A DNA stretch of 34,425 bases, taken from contig JAGWHF010000015.1 of the NCBI GenBank assembly GCA_028866895.1, positions 1-34,425 of the forward strand. The letters are read 5' to 3'. The notes under the pieces were generated by a model that had not been told where the DNA came from, did no database searches, and worked only from the letters and a program-made list of their open reading frames with translations. A program made the position numbers and the translations under genes. This DNA is from Nitrososphaerota archaeon. GTDB taxonomy: Archaea > Thermoproteota > Nitrososphaeria > Nitrososphaerales > Nitrosopumilaceae. Positions 7,996 to 15,062 of this stretch are shown in pieces (positions within the stretch are counted from its first letter, which is position 1; each line of letters begins with the position of its first letter).

Positions 7996-8484
7996 TCAGC
8001 ATCCCTGAAACCTTCTAGAAAGAAGCTCGTTTAGTCTCCGAATCTGATCCTTCTTGTGTTCTATATCTTCAAGCAGATCATGCCTGAGCCTCATGAGCAG
8101 CATGTTTGCTGTATCCATCACCTCTCCAATATCGTAAGGCTTGTAGATTATGGCGGATGCGCCAAGATCAAGAAGCCTTCTCCTCGTCTCGTCCCGATTG
8201 TCTGATGTTACCACTATTATCAGGGCATCAGGCTCGATCCTCCTTATCATCTCAACTGCCAGAAAGCCTCCACCCTTGCTCATCAGTACGTCTAGGAATA
8301 CAATGTCGGGCCTGAGGTCTGCATATGAGAGGACCGCATCATTGCCATCACGTGCCTTCCCCACCACTGTGATGCCCTTTAGCTCCAAAAATTCTGACAG
8401 CACATCGGCCGTATCGGCATCATCGTCTACCACCAAAGCAGTAGCATCTGCCATGTCCCTCCTGTCCCGATCCTGTAATGGCAT
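7996..8484 (-). CDS. stand-alone response-regulator receiver protein
   Basis: A 162-aa protein made of one CheY-like receiver: acidic pocket D20-D21 (VVDDDAD), phosphoacceptor D65 (IVFLDVL), switch T93 (VVTSD) and K115 (IYKPYD). A ~40-residue helical tail rich in Arg/Glu (RLRHDLLEDIEHKKDQIRR) could be a coiled coil for dimer or partner binding. There is no DNA-binding or enzymatic output domain. A soluble histidine kinase is encoded at 12196 but not adjacent, so pairing is speculative. The start at 8484 is supported by a TAAAATAT box centred about 26 nt upstream; an internal ATG ten codons later has a good GGAGG sequence and is an alternative. Confidence 0.85.
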   Translation of the reverse strand: MPLQDRDRRDMADATALVVDDDADTADVLSEFLELKGITVVGKARDGNDAVLSYADLRPDIVFLDVLMSKGGGFLAVEMIRRIEPDALIIVVTSDNRDETRRRLLDLGASAIIYKPYDIGEVMDTANMLLMRLRHDLLEDIEHKKDQIRRLNELLSRRFQGC

Positions 8485-8794
8485 TCATTCTATTGACTAT
8501 CGTTGCATATTTTAGGTGGGATGTGTCTCGTCCGAACAGACTGCTTTCAGTCCGCTAGGGGTATGCCAGGCGTGCCTAAACAGCGGGCCGCCATGCCTAT
8601 GCGCTTTGGCACCGGCCCTTTGGATATGCCTACTCCGGGCCGTCTTCTTGACTACTGCTGGGGTAGAATTTGCGGCTATTTTCTATGCTCTTCTGAAGGC
8701 ATTCGTCAGAACAATGCGTGACATGCGGCATGTCTATACTTCTTCCGCAAATTTCGCACTTTTTCAATACGACCTTTACATCTCCCATGTGCGG

Positions 8795-8809
8795 CTCTTA
8801 TAAAAAGAG
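8795..8809 (+). promoter_or_regulatory. strong TATA box without an assigned gene
   Basis: CTCTT-ATAAA-AAGAG combines a TATA core (TTATAAAAA) with 5-bp inverted arms. Transcription would start near 8830-8833, but no convincing coding sequence begins there. A weak inverted repeat CTGATA (8826-8831) / TATCAG (8854-8859) follows. It could drive a small RNA or a long leader for the 34-aa gene at 8923. The rest of 8485-8790 shows no supportable gene. Confidence 0.35.
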
Positions 8810-8922
8810 GACACCGTTATCAAGCCTGATAATTATCCACTGCAGACTGATGCTATCAGAACTGGGAATCATTCCTGAAAATCAAATTCCCGGGATAAAT
8901 AATTTGTACTCCAATCTAGTTC

Positions 8923-9027
8923 ATGAGCCAGATAGTAAAACTCAGATGCTCCGGCTGCGGTTCTGAATTTATCGGATTCCACAGCATGAGGTGCATGGTC
9001 TGCAGGTGCATGGCCTTCTCGCAATGA
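8923..9027 (+). CDS. 34-aa zinc-knuckle mini-protein
   Basis: Very short frame with two C-x2-C pairs, CSGC and CMVC, about 14 residues apart, plus an extra Cys near the C-terminus. This is a minimal zinc ribbon or rubredoxin-like knuckle. A GATAAATAAT box (about 8894-8903) lies 24 nt before the ATG, a leaderless arrangement like that of neighbouring genes. A CCTTTTACCC T-tract just after the stop (9029-9038) could terminate it. Such tiny CxxC proteins are common in this lineage and are usually missed by gene finders. Role unknown; RNA, DNA or protein binding is possible. Confidence 0.58.
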   Translation: MSQIVKLRCSGCGSEFIGFHSMRCMVCRCMAFSQ

Positions 9028-9157
9028 TCCTTTTACCCAAAGGCGGCAGGTGTGGGACGCGAACATGCGGGAGGGCAGCTTGGTATTTCTAATGACATGC
9101 AAATTTCAGTCTCATTTTGCCTTCCACGAAACCTCCTCCAAACAGATCCTATTTACC

Positions 9158-9247
9158 TGGAAAACAAATTTCCACCATGATGGGGCTTTAACCCACCAAA
9201 TGTGGTCTATTTCCCAACGTCTACAAATAATTACTGCAAACTTGCAG
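9158..9247. repeat. two perfect short palindromes in the 9028-9265 gap
   Basis: TGGAAA-ACAAA-TTTCCA lies at 9158-9174 and CTGCAA-AC-TTGCAG at 9234-9247, the second followed by CTTTTTCC. They could be operators or a hairpin terminator. No coding sequence is supported in this gap. Confidence 0.3.
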
Positions 9248-9264
9248 AAATACTTTTTCCTACG

Positions 9265-9420
9265 AGTTTAAATCAAACGCAACTGGTCAGGATATGATCC
9301 TCGCTACAAGATAGTTCTGGTTTTGTTTTAGGGGAGATGTGTCTCCCACGCAAAATCTGCACACGGTCGGTCCTGATCTATCGCATCCTGCCTTTCTCCG
9401 TAAGGACAGGACCGGATTCC
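9265..9420 (+). ncRNA. candidate structured RNA or long 5' leader
   Basis: A TATA-like GTTTAAATC at about 9266-9274 is followed by no gene-sized frame until 9470, but by several stable dyads. GGGAGA (9332-9337) pairs with TCTCCC (9342-9347) around a TGTG loop. CGGTCCTG (9368-9375) pairs perfectly with CAGGACCG (9407-9414) and encloses a nested TCCT (9386-9389) / AGGA (9403-9406) that is contiguous on the 3' side. The transcript would start near 9294-9297. It is either an independent small RNA or the ~175-nt structured leader of the DUF6659-like gene at 9470. No known riboswitch was recognised. Confidence 0.42.
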
Positions 9421-9469
9421 GGGGCGCAAGTAATAAAAAAGATCGGAATGTAGTGGATAGGGAACATTT

Positions 9470-9856
9470 TTGAATCTGGGTGGGTTGGCAGATGAGATTA
9501 TGAAAGTCAGCGATATGGTGCGATTCGTGCTTATTATCGACGGAAAAGGCAGGATCGCAAAAGCCCAATCTGCCAAACCAATTCTTCTGGATGAAGAACA
9601 ATCAGTGCTTCTGGGAACTGACATGCAAGTACTGCGACGCATGCTCAAACTTTATGACGATGCTATAGGCAAGAATACTGCGGTCCATCTTGTACGTGAA
9701 AAGGTCCACGTGCTTATCTTTTATGTGGGTGAGTGGACACTTCTGGCAAGCTGTGAGAGGAAGACCGAGCCCCACAATCTGACTGACATTTCTCTCCAAA
9801 TCGAGTCGCTCGCACGCAAGGCGCTGCAATGCTCAGGCAGTCGGCGGTTGAATTAA
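9470..9856 (+). CDS. DUF6659-like protein, copy 1
   Basis: A 128-aa cytoplasmic protein resembling two others in this window (33521 and 33949). The shared pattern is an N-terminal helix, VRFVLIIDGKGRIAKAQ (compare VRFVGVINERGKLLAGG), a central charged helix, then a KVHVLIFYVG / WTLLASCE strand pair. The layout resembles roadblock/profilin-like domains, and the family name DUF6659 is recalled rather than searched. Function unknown. The start is TTG at 9470, chosen because it gives the same ~16-residue helix before VRF as in the paralogues; ATG at 9500 would remove part of it. A structured upstream region (9265-9420) may be its leader. Confidence 0.68.
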   Translation: MNLGGLADEIMKVSDMVRFVLIIDGKGRIAKAQSAKPILLDEEQSVLLGTDMQVLRRMLKLYDDAIGKNTAVHLVREKVHVLIFYVGEWTLLASCERKTEPHNLTDISLQIESLARKALQCSGSRRLN

Positions 9857-10086
9857 CATCATGGTGGGTTTTGTGTGCAAACTCGGGGAGTGGATGTTGT
9901 GTGACCCAGTTTGGCACAGGTGCGCCCGTAGGAAACCCACGAACCTACCGTCCGATACTTGTCCTGCCTTTCTGATAAACTAGTGGTAAGATTGTTATGG
10001 AAAATTAGGTTGGTTTGGTACTGATGCACGATGGCCTGAATTTTGCTCATTGAAGGTAATTTTTCTAGAATACTTTTAGCATACCA

Positions 10087-10094
10087 TTATAAAT
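10087..10094 (+). promoter_or_regulatory. TATA box in a gene-poor stretch
   Basis: TTATAAAT is a near-ideal archaeal TATA box and predicts a start near 10117. The 9857-10243 stretch contains no frame I can support with confidence, so this may drive the small gene at 10244 or an untranslated RNA. Confidence 0.35.
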
Positions 10095-10243
10095 TAACAG
10101 GTGATCATTCCAAAGGGCACCTGATTTCTCCGGATGTTTTCAAACGTGACCTGTGCCATCACCTCTCCACCTGCGGCAGAAAATTCCTGCCGATTGGTAG
10201 AATCCATGATACGACACGCTTAAATCATTTGGTACGGTACGCA

Positions 10244-10498
10244 ATGCATGCCTCCTGCTCTGCTGCGTATGCACGCCTTGCCTTGTACAGCGATGAGGGG
10301 GGCAACTGTCACGAAACGCATATCGGGCCAGCCCAATCCGCCAAGATGATCTGTATGATGTGCTCATTGCAACCTAGAGGTGCCGGAAAAAATACTCTTC
10401 CAATAGGGCTTGATATCTTGCCGCGTGTTATCGAACATATCTTTCACGCCTCCTGCGTGCTACCATTCCAAAATCGAGGCCTGAAAAACCATGGGTGA
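10244..10498 (+). CDS. possible small Cys/His-containing protein (84 aa)
   Basis: Function not recognised. The frame contains five Cys (C5, C22, C37, C40 and one near 71), including a C-x2-C (MICMMC). Its stop overlaps the start of the phosphoesterase gene in the arrangement ATGGGTGA, which is typical of translationally coupled genes. A TTAAAT box (10220-10225) lies about 22 nt upstream of the ATG, slightly short for a leaderless start. Against it: low compositional resemblance to confident genes here and no visible domain. The same frame is open upstream to 10043. Treat as tentative. Confidence 0.33.
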   Translation: MHASCSAAYARLALYSDEGGNCHETHIGPAQSAKMICMMCSLQPRGAGKNTLPIGLDILPRVIEHIFHASCVLPFQNRGLKNHG

Positions 10499-11627
10499 GA
10501 GGAGATTCTATCTTGCACGCCCGTCAGGAGGTCTTCCTTCAGACGTGCTACTGCCGCACGGCAACCAGAAGTTCCAACCCCTGCCGCGACCTACTGGAAG
10601 AAAACCATACAGATTATCCCTCGAAGAGGTACTTCCTAAGGAAAGAGTTGAAAAAATATCTCAGTCAGGCTCGATTACGTTTCACTCGGTAGGTGATACC
10701 GGAGGCATTGTGAACGGTATCCCGCAGCAGGCTGTGGCCGATGCAATGGAGGCAGACTGCTTCTCCTCCAACCCTGCCTTTTTCTATCATCTCGGGGATG
10801 TGGTATACTTTTACGGCGAGGCCGCAAATTATCACGCCCAGTTCTATGAACCATATGTGCACTATCCGCGCCCCATATTTGCCATCCCTGGAAACCATGA
10901 CGGGGACGTAACTGAGGGTGGGTCTCCATCCCTTGCCGCCTTTGTGGAGAACTTTTGCGCAAAGGGGCCACACCTGACTGTCGAGGCGGGAGACGCCCCG
11001 CGCGACGCCATGACCCAACCAAACGTCTACTGGACTCTGGAAGCGCCATTTGTGACAATGATAGGGCTGTACTCCAACGTCCCGGAAGGAGGCGAGTTCA
11101 GCAAAGACCAGCTGGATTGGCTTGCCGGAGAGCTGTCCTCCGCCCCTGCGGGAAAGGCTGTGATTGTCTCGGTCCACCACCCAGCGTACTCTGCCGACAA
11201 TGAGCACGGCGGAAGCGCCGTGATAGAAAAGTCGCTTGACGGTGCCTTTGAGAGATCAGGCCGCATCGCAGATCTGGTACTTACAGGCCACGTCCACAAC
11301 TACCAGAGGTTTACCCGCGGGTTCATGGGACGGCAGGCTGCCTATATCGTGGCAGGCTCGGGAGGATACCACAACCTGCATGCCCTCAACCAGTACTATG
11401 GTAACCATGTGCGAGTCCCGTACGTAATGCCCAACGCGTCGGGCCTTACGCTTGAGAACTACTGCGTGGACCATTATGGCTTTATGAGGATCGACGTTTC
11501 ACAGGGGGAGATTCTGGGGCGCTATTTTGTGGTCGCAAACCCCGGGGACGGCTGGGGCGAACGGTACCGCCAGCAGGACTCCTTCGCGGTCGATCTGACG
11601 GCCCATGAGGTTTCGACCCGTACCTGA
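10491..11627 (+). CDS. calcineurin-like metallophosphoesterase
   Basis: A 378-aa enzyme with all binuclear-metal motifs in order: GDTGG (68-72), GDVVY (102-106), GNHD (134-137), VHHP (H229-H230) and GHVHNY (266-271). This matches purple-acid-phosphatase-like or calcineurin-like phosphoesterases; the substrate (phosphomonoester, diester or nucleotide) cannot be read. The first ~60 residues precede the catalytic domain and are Pro/Arg-rich without a signal peptide, so it is probably cytoplasmic. ATG 10491 overlaps the stop of a possible upstream small frame by 8 bp. A short palindrome and a divergent set of small genes follow downstream. Confidence 0.9.
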   Translation: MGERRFYLARPSGGLPSDVLLPHGNQKFQPLPRPTGRKPYRLSLEEVLPKERVEKISQSGSITFHSVGDTGGIVNGIPQQAVADAMEADCFSSNPAFFYHLGDVVYFYGEAANYHAQFYEPYVHYPRPIFAIPGNHDGDVTEGGSPSLAAFVENFCAKGPHLTVEAGDAPRDAMTQPNVYWTLEAPFVTMIGLYSNVPEGGEFSKDQLDWLAGELSSAPAGKAVIVSVHHPAYSADNEHGGSAVIEKSLDGAFERSGRIADLVLTGHVHNYQRFTRGFMGRQAAYIVAGSGGYHNLHALNQYYGNHVRVPYVMPNASGLTLENYCVDHYGFMRIDVSQGEILGRYFVVANPGDGWGERYRQQDSFAVDLTAHEVSTRT

Positions 11628-11653
11628 TCGCACTTTCCCCAAAAAGCCTTAAA

Positions 11654-11670
11654 TTCCCATAAAATGGGAA
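11654..11670. promoter_or_regulatory. palindrome upstream of small RHH gene
   Basis: TTCCCAT-AAA-ATGGGAA is a perfect 7-bp dyad 27 bp after the phosphoesterase stop and about 40 bp before the TATA box of the 52-aa RHH gene. It may be its operator or a 3' hairpin of the phosphoesterase mRNA; no T-run follows. Confidence 0.4.
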
Positions 11671-11735
11671 ATGAAATGTCCCGTTCACTATTTTAGTATC
11701 CGAATGATTTATCAACGTACCGTACAATAATAGGT

Positions 11736-11894
11736 GTGCCTCGAAAAGAGTACAAGACAATAACCGTGAAGAACAAGTGCTATGAGCACTTCAAGAGGGC
11801 AGTAAGGGATGCGAAGAAAAAGGACAAATCCCTGGACAACAGCACCTTCCTCAACCTTCTTGTCAGCCACCACGCCAAGGTGAAAAGGCGCTGA
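11736..11894 (+). CDS. 52-aa ribbon-helix-helix-like protein
   Basis: A small basic protein: KTITVKNKCYEHFKRAV (strand then helix), a loop KKKDKSLDN, then STFLNLLVSHHAKVKRR (second helix). This strand-helix-helix order is that of an Arc/CopG-type DNA-binding protein. The start is GTG at 11736, with a TTTATC box at 11708-11713 about 26 nt upstream, fitting a leaderless transcript. The 63-aa gene at 11927 follows after 32 bp and the histidine kinase after about 300 bp. Its targets may include its own promoter, near the palindrome at 11654. Confidence 0.68.
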   Translation: MPRKEYKTITVKNKCYEHFKRAVRDAKKKDKSLDNSTFLNLLVSHHAKVKRR

Positions 11895-11926
11895 CCTGCC
11901 GCGCGCAGAGTCCGACCTTCGAAGAG

Positions 11927-12118
11927 ATGTGGTCGTTCATACAGCGGAGGCTGACATTGAGGGGTTCGGTACCAGACAAGGCAAGTATCGACTACAGGCA
12001 GGCGCGCGAGATTTACGCGGTCCTGCACGCCGAGGAGATGCTGTTCAGGGAGATGGCACAGATTGCTATCCTGAAATGGGAAACGGACGCAATAAAGAAC
12101 CTCGCAGCCACAAGCTAA
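11927..12118 (+). CDS. small helical protein (63 aa)
   Basis: Function not recognised. The peptide is charged and predicted almost entirely helical (RQAREIYAVLHAEEMLFREM and an Ile/Ala-rich end), with an aromatic N-terminus MWSFIQRRL. It follows the 52-aa RHH gene by 32 bp with no promoter of its own, so it is probably the second gene of that operon. It is preferred over the overlapping frame that extends the histidine kinase upstream, because the kinase has its own TATA box and start at 12196. Confidence 0.5.
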   Translation: MWSFIQRRLTLRGSVPDKASIDYRQAREIYAVLHAEEMLFREMAQIAILKWETDAIKNLAATS

Positions 12119-12195
12119 CCCCCAAAAATCATGTTGAAGACCGCAAGATCTTCGATATGATATGTTTTTATTTAGATTGCAAGGAACTAGACCGC

Positions 12196-13137
12196 TTGCC
12201 TATATTCATTGACTGCCACATGGCATCGGGAATTACTCGGGAGCGCCTTGAAACTTTCGGCAATTTCTCCGAGGGCAGGAATGGCGTAAGACCGCTTGAG
12301 ATTTTCTACAACGAGGCAGAGAACGTGGCATACTGCATCCTAGAGGCCCAGAACATCGAGGCAGTCTCGGAATATCACAGGAGGGAGGGCCTGACGTGCA
12401 AGTTCGTCACGGAGGTGGACGAGATCAAGACTGAAAGAATCAGGGTGTCCGAGAAGCTGCAGATACTGGGAGAACTGAGCTCCATGGTTAGCCACGACCT
12501 GAGGACTCCCGTAAGCATAATAAAAAACTCGATAGATATCATTAACCTAAAGTTCAAGGGCGAGATGCCTAAAGAGATGGAGGACTACCTCCAAAAGATG
12601 GACAGGGCAGCCACGTCAATAATAACAATGGTAGAGGACATTGTCAACTTCGCAAGGACGACCCCTCTTAGAATACAGAACCAGCGCCTCCTACCAGTAA
12701 TCCGAAGGTCGATAGAATCCGTCCAAATCCCAGACAACATAAAACTCACAATACAGCAAAACCACGTCGCATTCGACTTTGATGCGGGCAAGCTAGAGGT
12801 GCTCTTTAACAACCTCATTACCAATGCAATCCACGCGATAGGCAGCACTGATGGAGAAGTCTCAGTCACTTTTGGAGAGAGGGACGAGGATCATGTAGAG
12901 ATACGCGTCCAAGACTCAGGACCGGGGATCCCGGAAACCGTGCTGCCGATGATATTTGAGCCGCTGTTTACCACCAAGCAGCACGGTACCGGACTTGGAC
13001 TGCCAAGCTGCAAGAACATAGTGGAACAGCACGGTGGAACAATCTTCGCAACAAACAATCCCACCACAATTACGGTAGTTTTCCCAAAGCGGCAGAAGGA
13101 GGGAACCCCGGAAAGCCTCGGGGTCAAAATTAAGTGA
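12196..13137 (+). CDS. soluble histidine kinase with N-terminal DUF4242-like domain
   Basis: A 313-aa protein. Residues 1-76 (PIFIDCHMA, VRPLEIFYNEAENVAYCILEAQNIEAVSEYHRREG, then a terminal strand) match the DUF4242 pattern, a small ferredoxin-like fold; some bacterial members bind nickel. Residues about 86-160 form a HisKA helix pair with phospho-acceptor H100 (SHDLRTP). The HATPase domain has the N box (NNLITNAIHA, 205-214), G1 (DSGPGIP), F box (FEPLFTTK) and G2 (GTGLGL). There is no membrane helix, so the signal is cytoplasmic. Start TTG 12196 begins exactly at the domain edge, and a TTTTTATTTA box (12165-12174) lies 26 nt upstream. No response regulator is adjacent; the lone receiver at 7996-8484 is a possible partner. 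Confidence 0.85.
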   Translation: MPIFIDCHMASGITRERLETFGNFSEGRNGVRPLEIFYNEAENVAYCILEAQNIEAVSEYHRREGLTCKFVTEVDEIKTERIRVSEKLQILGELSSMVSHDLRTPVSIIKNSIDIINLKFKGEMPKEMEDYLQKMDRAATSIITMVEDIVNFARTTPLRIQNQRLLPVIRRSIESVQIPDNIKLTIQQNHVAFDFDAGKLEVLFNNLITNAIHAIGSTDGEVSVTFGERDEDHVEIRVQDSGPGIPETVLPMIFEPLFTTKQHGTGLGLPSCKNIVEQHGGTIFATNNPTTITVVFPKRQKEGTPESLGVKIK

Positions 13138-13140
13138 AAA

Positions 13141-13200
13141 TGAAACTGTAGGTTGGAGTTCGGATGGGGTTAGGAGAACTCTGTTTCCCCTACAGTTTCA
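13141..13200. ncRNA. 60-nt two-tier hairpin element
   Basis: TGAAACTGTAGG (13141-13152) and CCTACAGTTTCA (13189-13200) are perfect 12-bp complements. Inside, GAGTTC (13156-13161) pairs with GAACTC (13176-13181). It starts 3 bp after the histidine kinase stop and lies between convergent genes. It could be a 3'-UTR stabiliser or terminator, or a small RNA. The remaining 13201-13339 stretch holds T-runs and no supportable gene. Confidence 0.45.
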
Positions 13201-13339
13201 GAAATCCTTTGCATGGCGGCAAATTAAATACTGTGTAAGATTGTTCTGTATTTTTGCGCCATGCTAAATAAGGGAGTTTTTAAGCAAGTTCGCAACATTG
13301 GGCTGCCGGGCAGAGTCTGACACTGGCTCCCAGCGCCGC

Positions 13340-14563
13340 CTAGCTCCAGATCTTTTCCTTGAACGTCCACTTCTTGTTTAGCACAAAGTTTCCTATCGAG
13401 GCAATCGCCACTGAGGCAAATAGCGCAAGGCCGTAGTTCATGTGCTCCGTACCAACTAGTAGGTAGATCATTCCCAGCTGGAATGCCGCCCCTATGCTGC
13501 TGAATCCAAGAAAGGAAATATACTGGACAAGCGTTGTCCTTGCAGCTGTATTTCTATCCTCGAAGGTCCATATCTTGTTTAAAATAAAGTTTGTCGTCAT
13601 GGAGAACGTGATCCCAATCATGGTGGCATAGATGTACCACAGGTTGGGGAATGCGGCACCGAAGAGAAATGAGACCAAATAGTTGACAAGCAGGCCCGAG
13701 GCGCCTACCGTGTAGAACCTCCCAGCCTTTGAGAGGAACCGCACCGACGTCCTTCCCTCCCTTGTGGACTTGCCGTACCTGTAGAGCTTCCAGACCGACT
13801 TGACGTAGTCGCGTATGACAGAGCCGTCCATCTTGCTCGAGCCAGCCCTTCGGTCGGTAAAGTTGTATGGTATCTCCCTTACCCGCGCCCCCCTTGCTTT
13901 GACCAGTATCTCAAGCAGTAGCTTGTAGCCTATAGCGTCAAAACTGATATTTCTTATCACATTGCGCCTGAAGGCAAAGAATCCAGACATGGGATCCTTT
14001 ATCTTTATGCCAAGGCTCCTCTGTGCAATCTTCGTCGCGCCCTTGCTTATCAGCTTGCGCTTGAAGGGCCAACCTGTGATGGAGCCGCCCTCCACATACC
14101 TTGATGCGACCACGATGTCGCAGTCAGATCTCTTAAGCTCCTCAATCATCTTCGTAATTGTCTCCGGGGGATGCGAAAAATCGCCATCCATTACAACAAC
14201 CGCCTCACCTATGGAGGCCCTTATGCCTGCAAGTATGGCGGAGCTCAGACCCTTTGCCCCCTTCCTGCTTATCACCTTTATTTCACAGTCCATCCTTGAC
14301 ATTGAACTGCTGGCATACCGCTTTGCCACCTCAGCGGTGCCGTCGGGTGAGTTGTCGTCCACGACCACAATCTCCGCATCTGCTGCAGGGGGAAGGAAGG
14401 AAGACACCATATCCAACATCTTTGTGATGTTCTGGCGCTCGTTGTATGTTGGAATTATGATGGAAAGAGCTCTTGGACGTGTTGAAACCTCTGTCCTTGT
14501 AAGTGACATTGCTTGCTTCTGCCCTCTCTCGAAGCCCATTCCTATTAATATTTTGTCGTCCAT
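13340..14563 (-). CDS. dolichyl-phosphate mannosyltransferase (GT2) fused to GtrA-type membrane domain
   Basis: A 407-aa protein. Residues about 32-255 form a GT-A family 2 domain with SIIIPTYNER, DDNSPDGT (69-76) and the metal-binding DGD (126-128, VVMDGDFSHPP). This sequence set is typical of dolichol-phosphate mannose/glucose synthases. Residues about 275-400 contain four membrane helices of the GtrA/DPMS C-terminal type, with the repeated motif FILNKIWTF / FVLNKKWTF. Role: transfer of a sugar from a nucleotide donor to a polyprenyl phosphate at the membrane for surface glycan or protein N-glycosylation; sequon-rich surface proteins are encoded nearby. ATG 14563 has an AGGTG element 5 nt upstream; ATG at 14509 is an alternative start. 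Confidence 0.9.
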   Translation of the reverse strand: MDDKILIGMGFERGQKQAMSLTRTEVSTRPRALSIIIPTYNERQNITKMLDMVSSFLPPAADAEIVVVDDNSPDGTAEVAKRYASSSMSRMDCEIKVISRKGAKGLSSAILAGIRASIGEAVVVMDGDFSHPPETITKMIEELKRSDCDIVVASRYVEGGSITGWPFKRKLISKGATKIAQRSLGIKIKDPMSGFFAFRRNVIRNISFDAIGYKLLLEILVKARGARVREIPYNFTDRRAGSSKMDGSVIRDYVKSVWKLYRYGKSTREGRTSVRFLSKAGRFYTVGASGLLVNYLVSFLFGAAFPNLWYIYATMIGITFSMTTNFILNKIWTFEDRNTAARTTLVQYISFLGFSSIGAAFQLGMIYLLVGTEHMNYGLALFASVAIASIGNFVLNKKWTFKEKIWS

Positions 14564-14648
14564 GCCGACACCTTGGATGCGGGGAAAACTAGACGATGTT
14601 TTTCCATGGATTGTCTACATCCAAATTAGGAGACTTTGTCAATGAGGC

Positions 14649-15062
14649 ATGGCGGGACTTTTCAGCAAGAAAAAGGCCTCATGCGCCCTCTGCAAGAAGG
14701 AGATCACGCACACCCACAAGCCAAAGCGCTCGTGGAAGGTGGAAGGCTCCCTCTGCGCTGACTGCTACCTTGACTTGCTGGAGAAGAACTTTGAGGATGA
14801 CCCTGAAGACAGGTGCGCTGTTTGTTCTGCCGAACCCGGTTCGTTTAATCTCTGGAGGCCGAAAAAGGGATGGGGGGTGAAGGGGTTCCTATGCAAGTCA
14901 TGTTTTGAGGAAAGGGAGAGGGAGGATGATGATCTAAGGAATTCTTGCTGCCAATGCGGCTCAAGTACGGGGATTTTTCCTCGGCGCGCCAAAGAAGAAT
15001 GGGGTATGAAGGGGTTTCTGTGCAGGCAATGCTGGAAGAACGCGCAGTCTAGGCAGCCATGA
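14649..15062 (+). CDS. protein with three tandem treble-clef-like zinc fingers
   Basis: A 137-aa protein built from three ~45-residue repeats, each with C-x2-C, a basic linker, a Trp and a Gly, then LC-x2-C. The pairs are CALC/CADC, CAVC/CKSC and CCQC/CRQC, with the shared core W-GVKGFLC or W-MKGFLC. All twelve Cys are present, so three zinc sites are expected. Linkers are Lys/Arg-rich, suggesting nucleic-acid or ribosome contact, but function is unknown. It is divergent from the glycosyltransferase and its 3' end overlaps the convergent two-TM gene by 14 bp. Confidence 0.72.
   Translation: MAGLFSKKKASCALCKKEITHTHKPKRSWKVEGSLCADCYLDLLEKNFEDDPEDRCAVCSAEPGSFNLWRPKKGWGVKGFLCKSCFEEREREDDDLRNSCCQCGSSTGIFPRRAKEEWGMKGFLCRQCWKNAQSRQP

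Noticed and set aside
8503-8803. Two overlapping plus-strand frames of 72 and 95 codons
   Set aside because: No promoter at leaderless distance, odd composition and no recognisable domain.
9861-9983. 40-codon Cys-containing frame directly after the first DUF6659-like gene
   Set aside because: No TATA box or ribosome-binding site at a fitting distance, and no zinc-binding spacing.
10140-10367. Minus-strand 75-codon frame, and a short stretch resembling AQSAK of the DUF6659-like gene on the plus strand
   Set aside because: Considered as a decayed paralogue of 9470-9856, but similarity is limited to a few residues and is probably chance.
11929-12195. Upstream extension of the histidine kinase frame
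   Set aside because: It overlaps a better 63-codon frame, and the TATA box at 12165-12174 with a domain-edge TTG at 12196 supports the shorter form.
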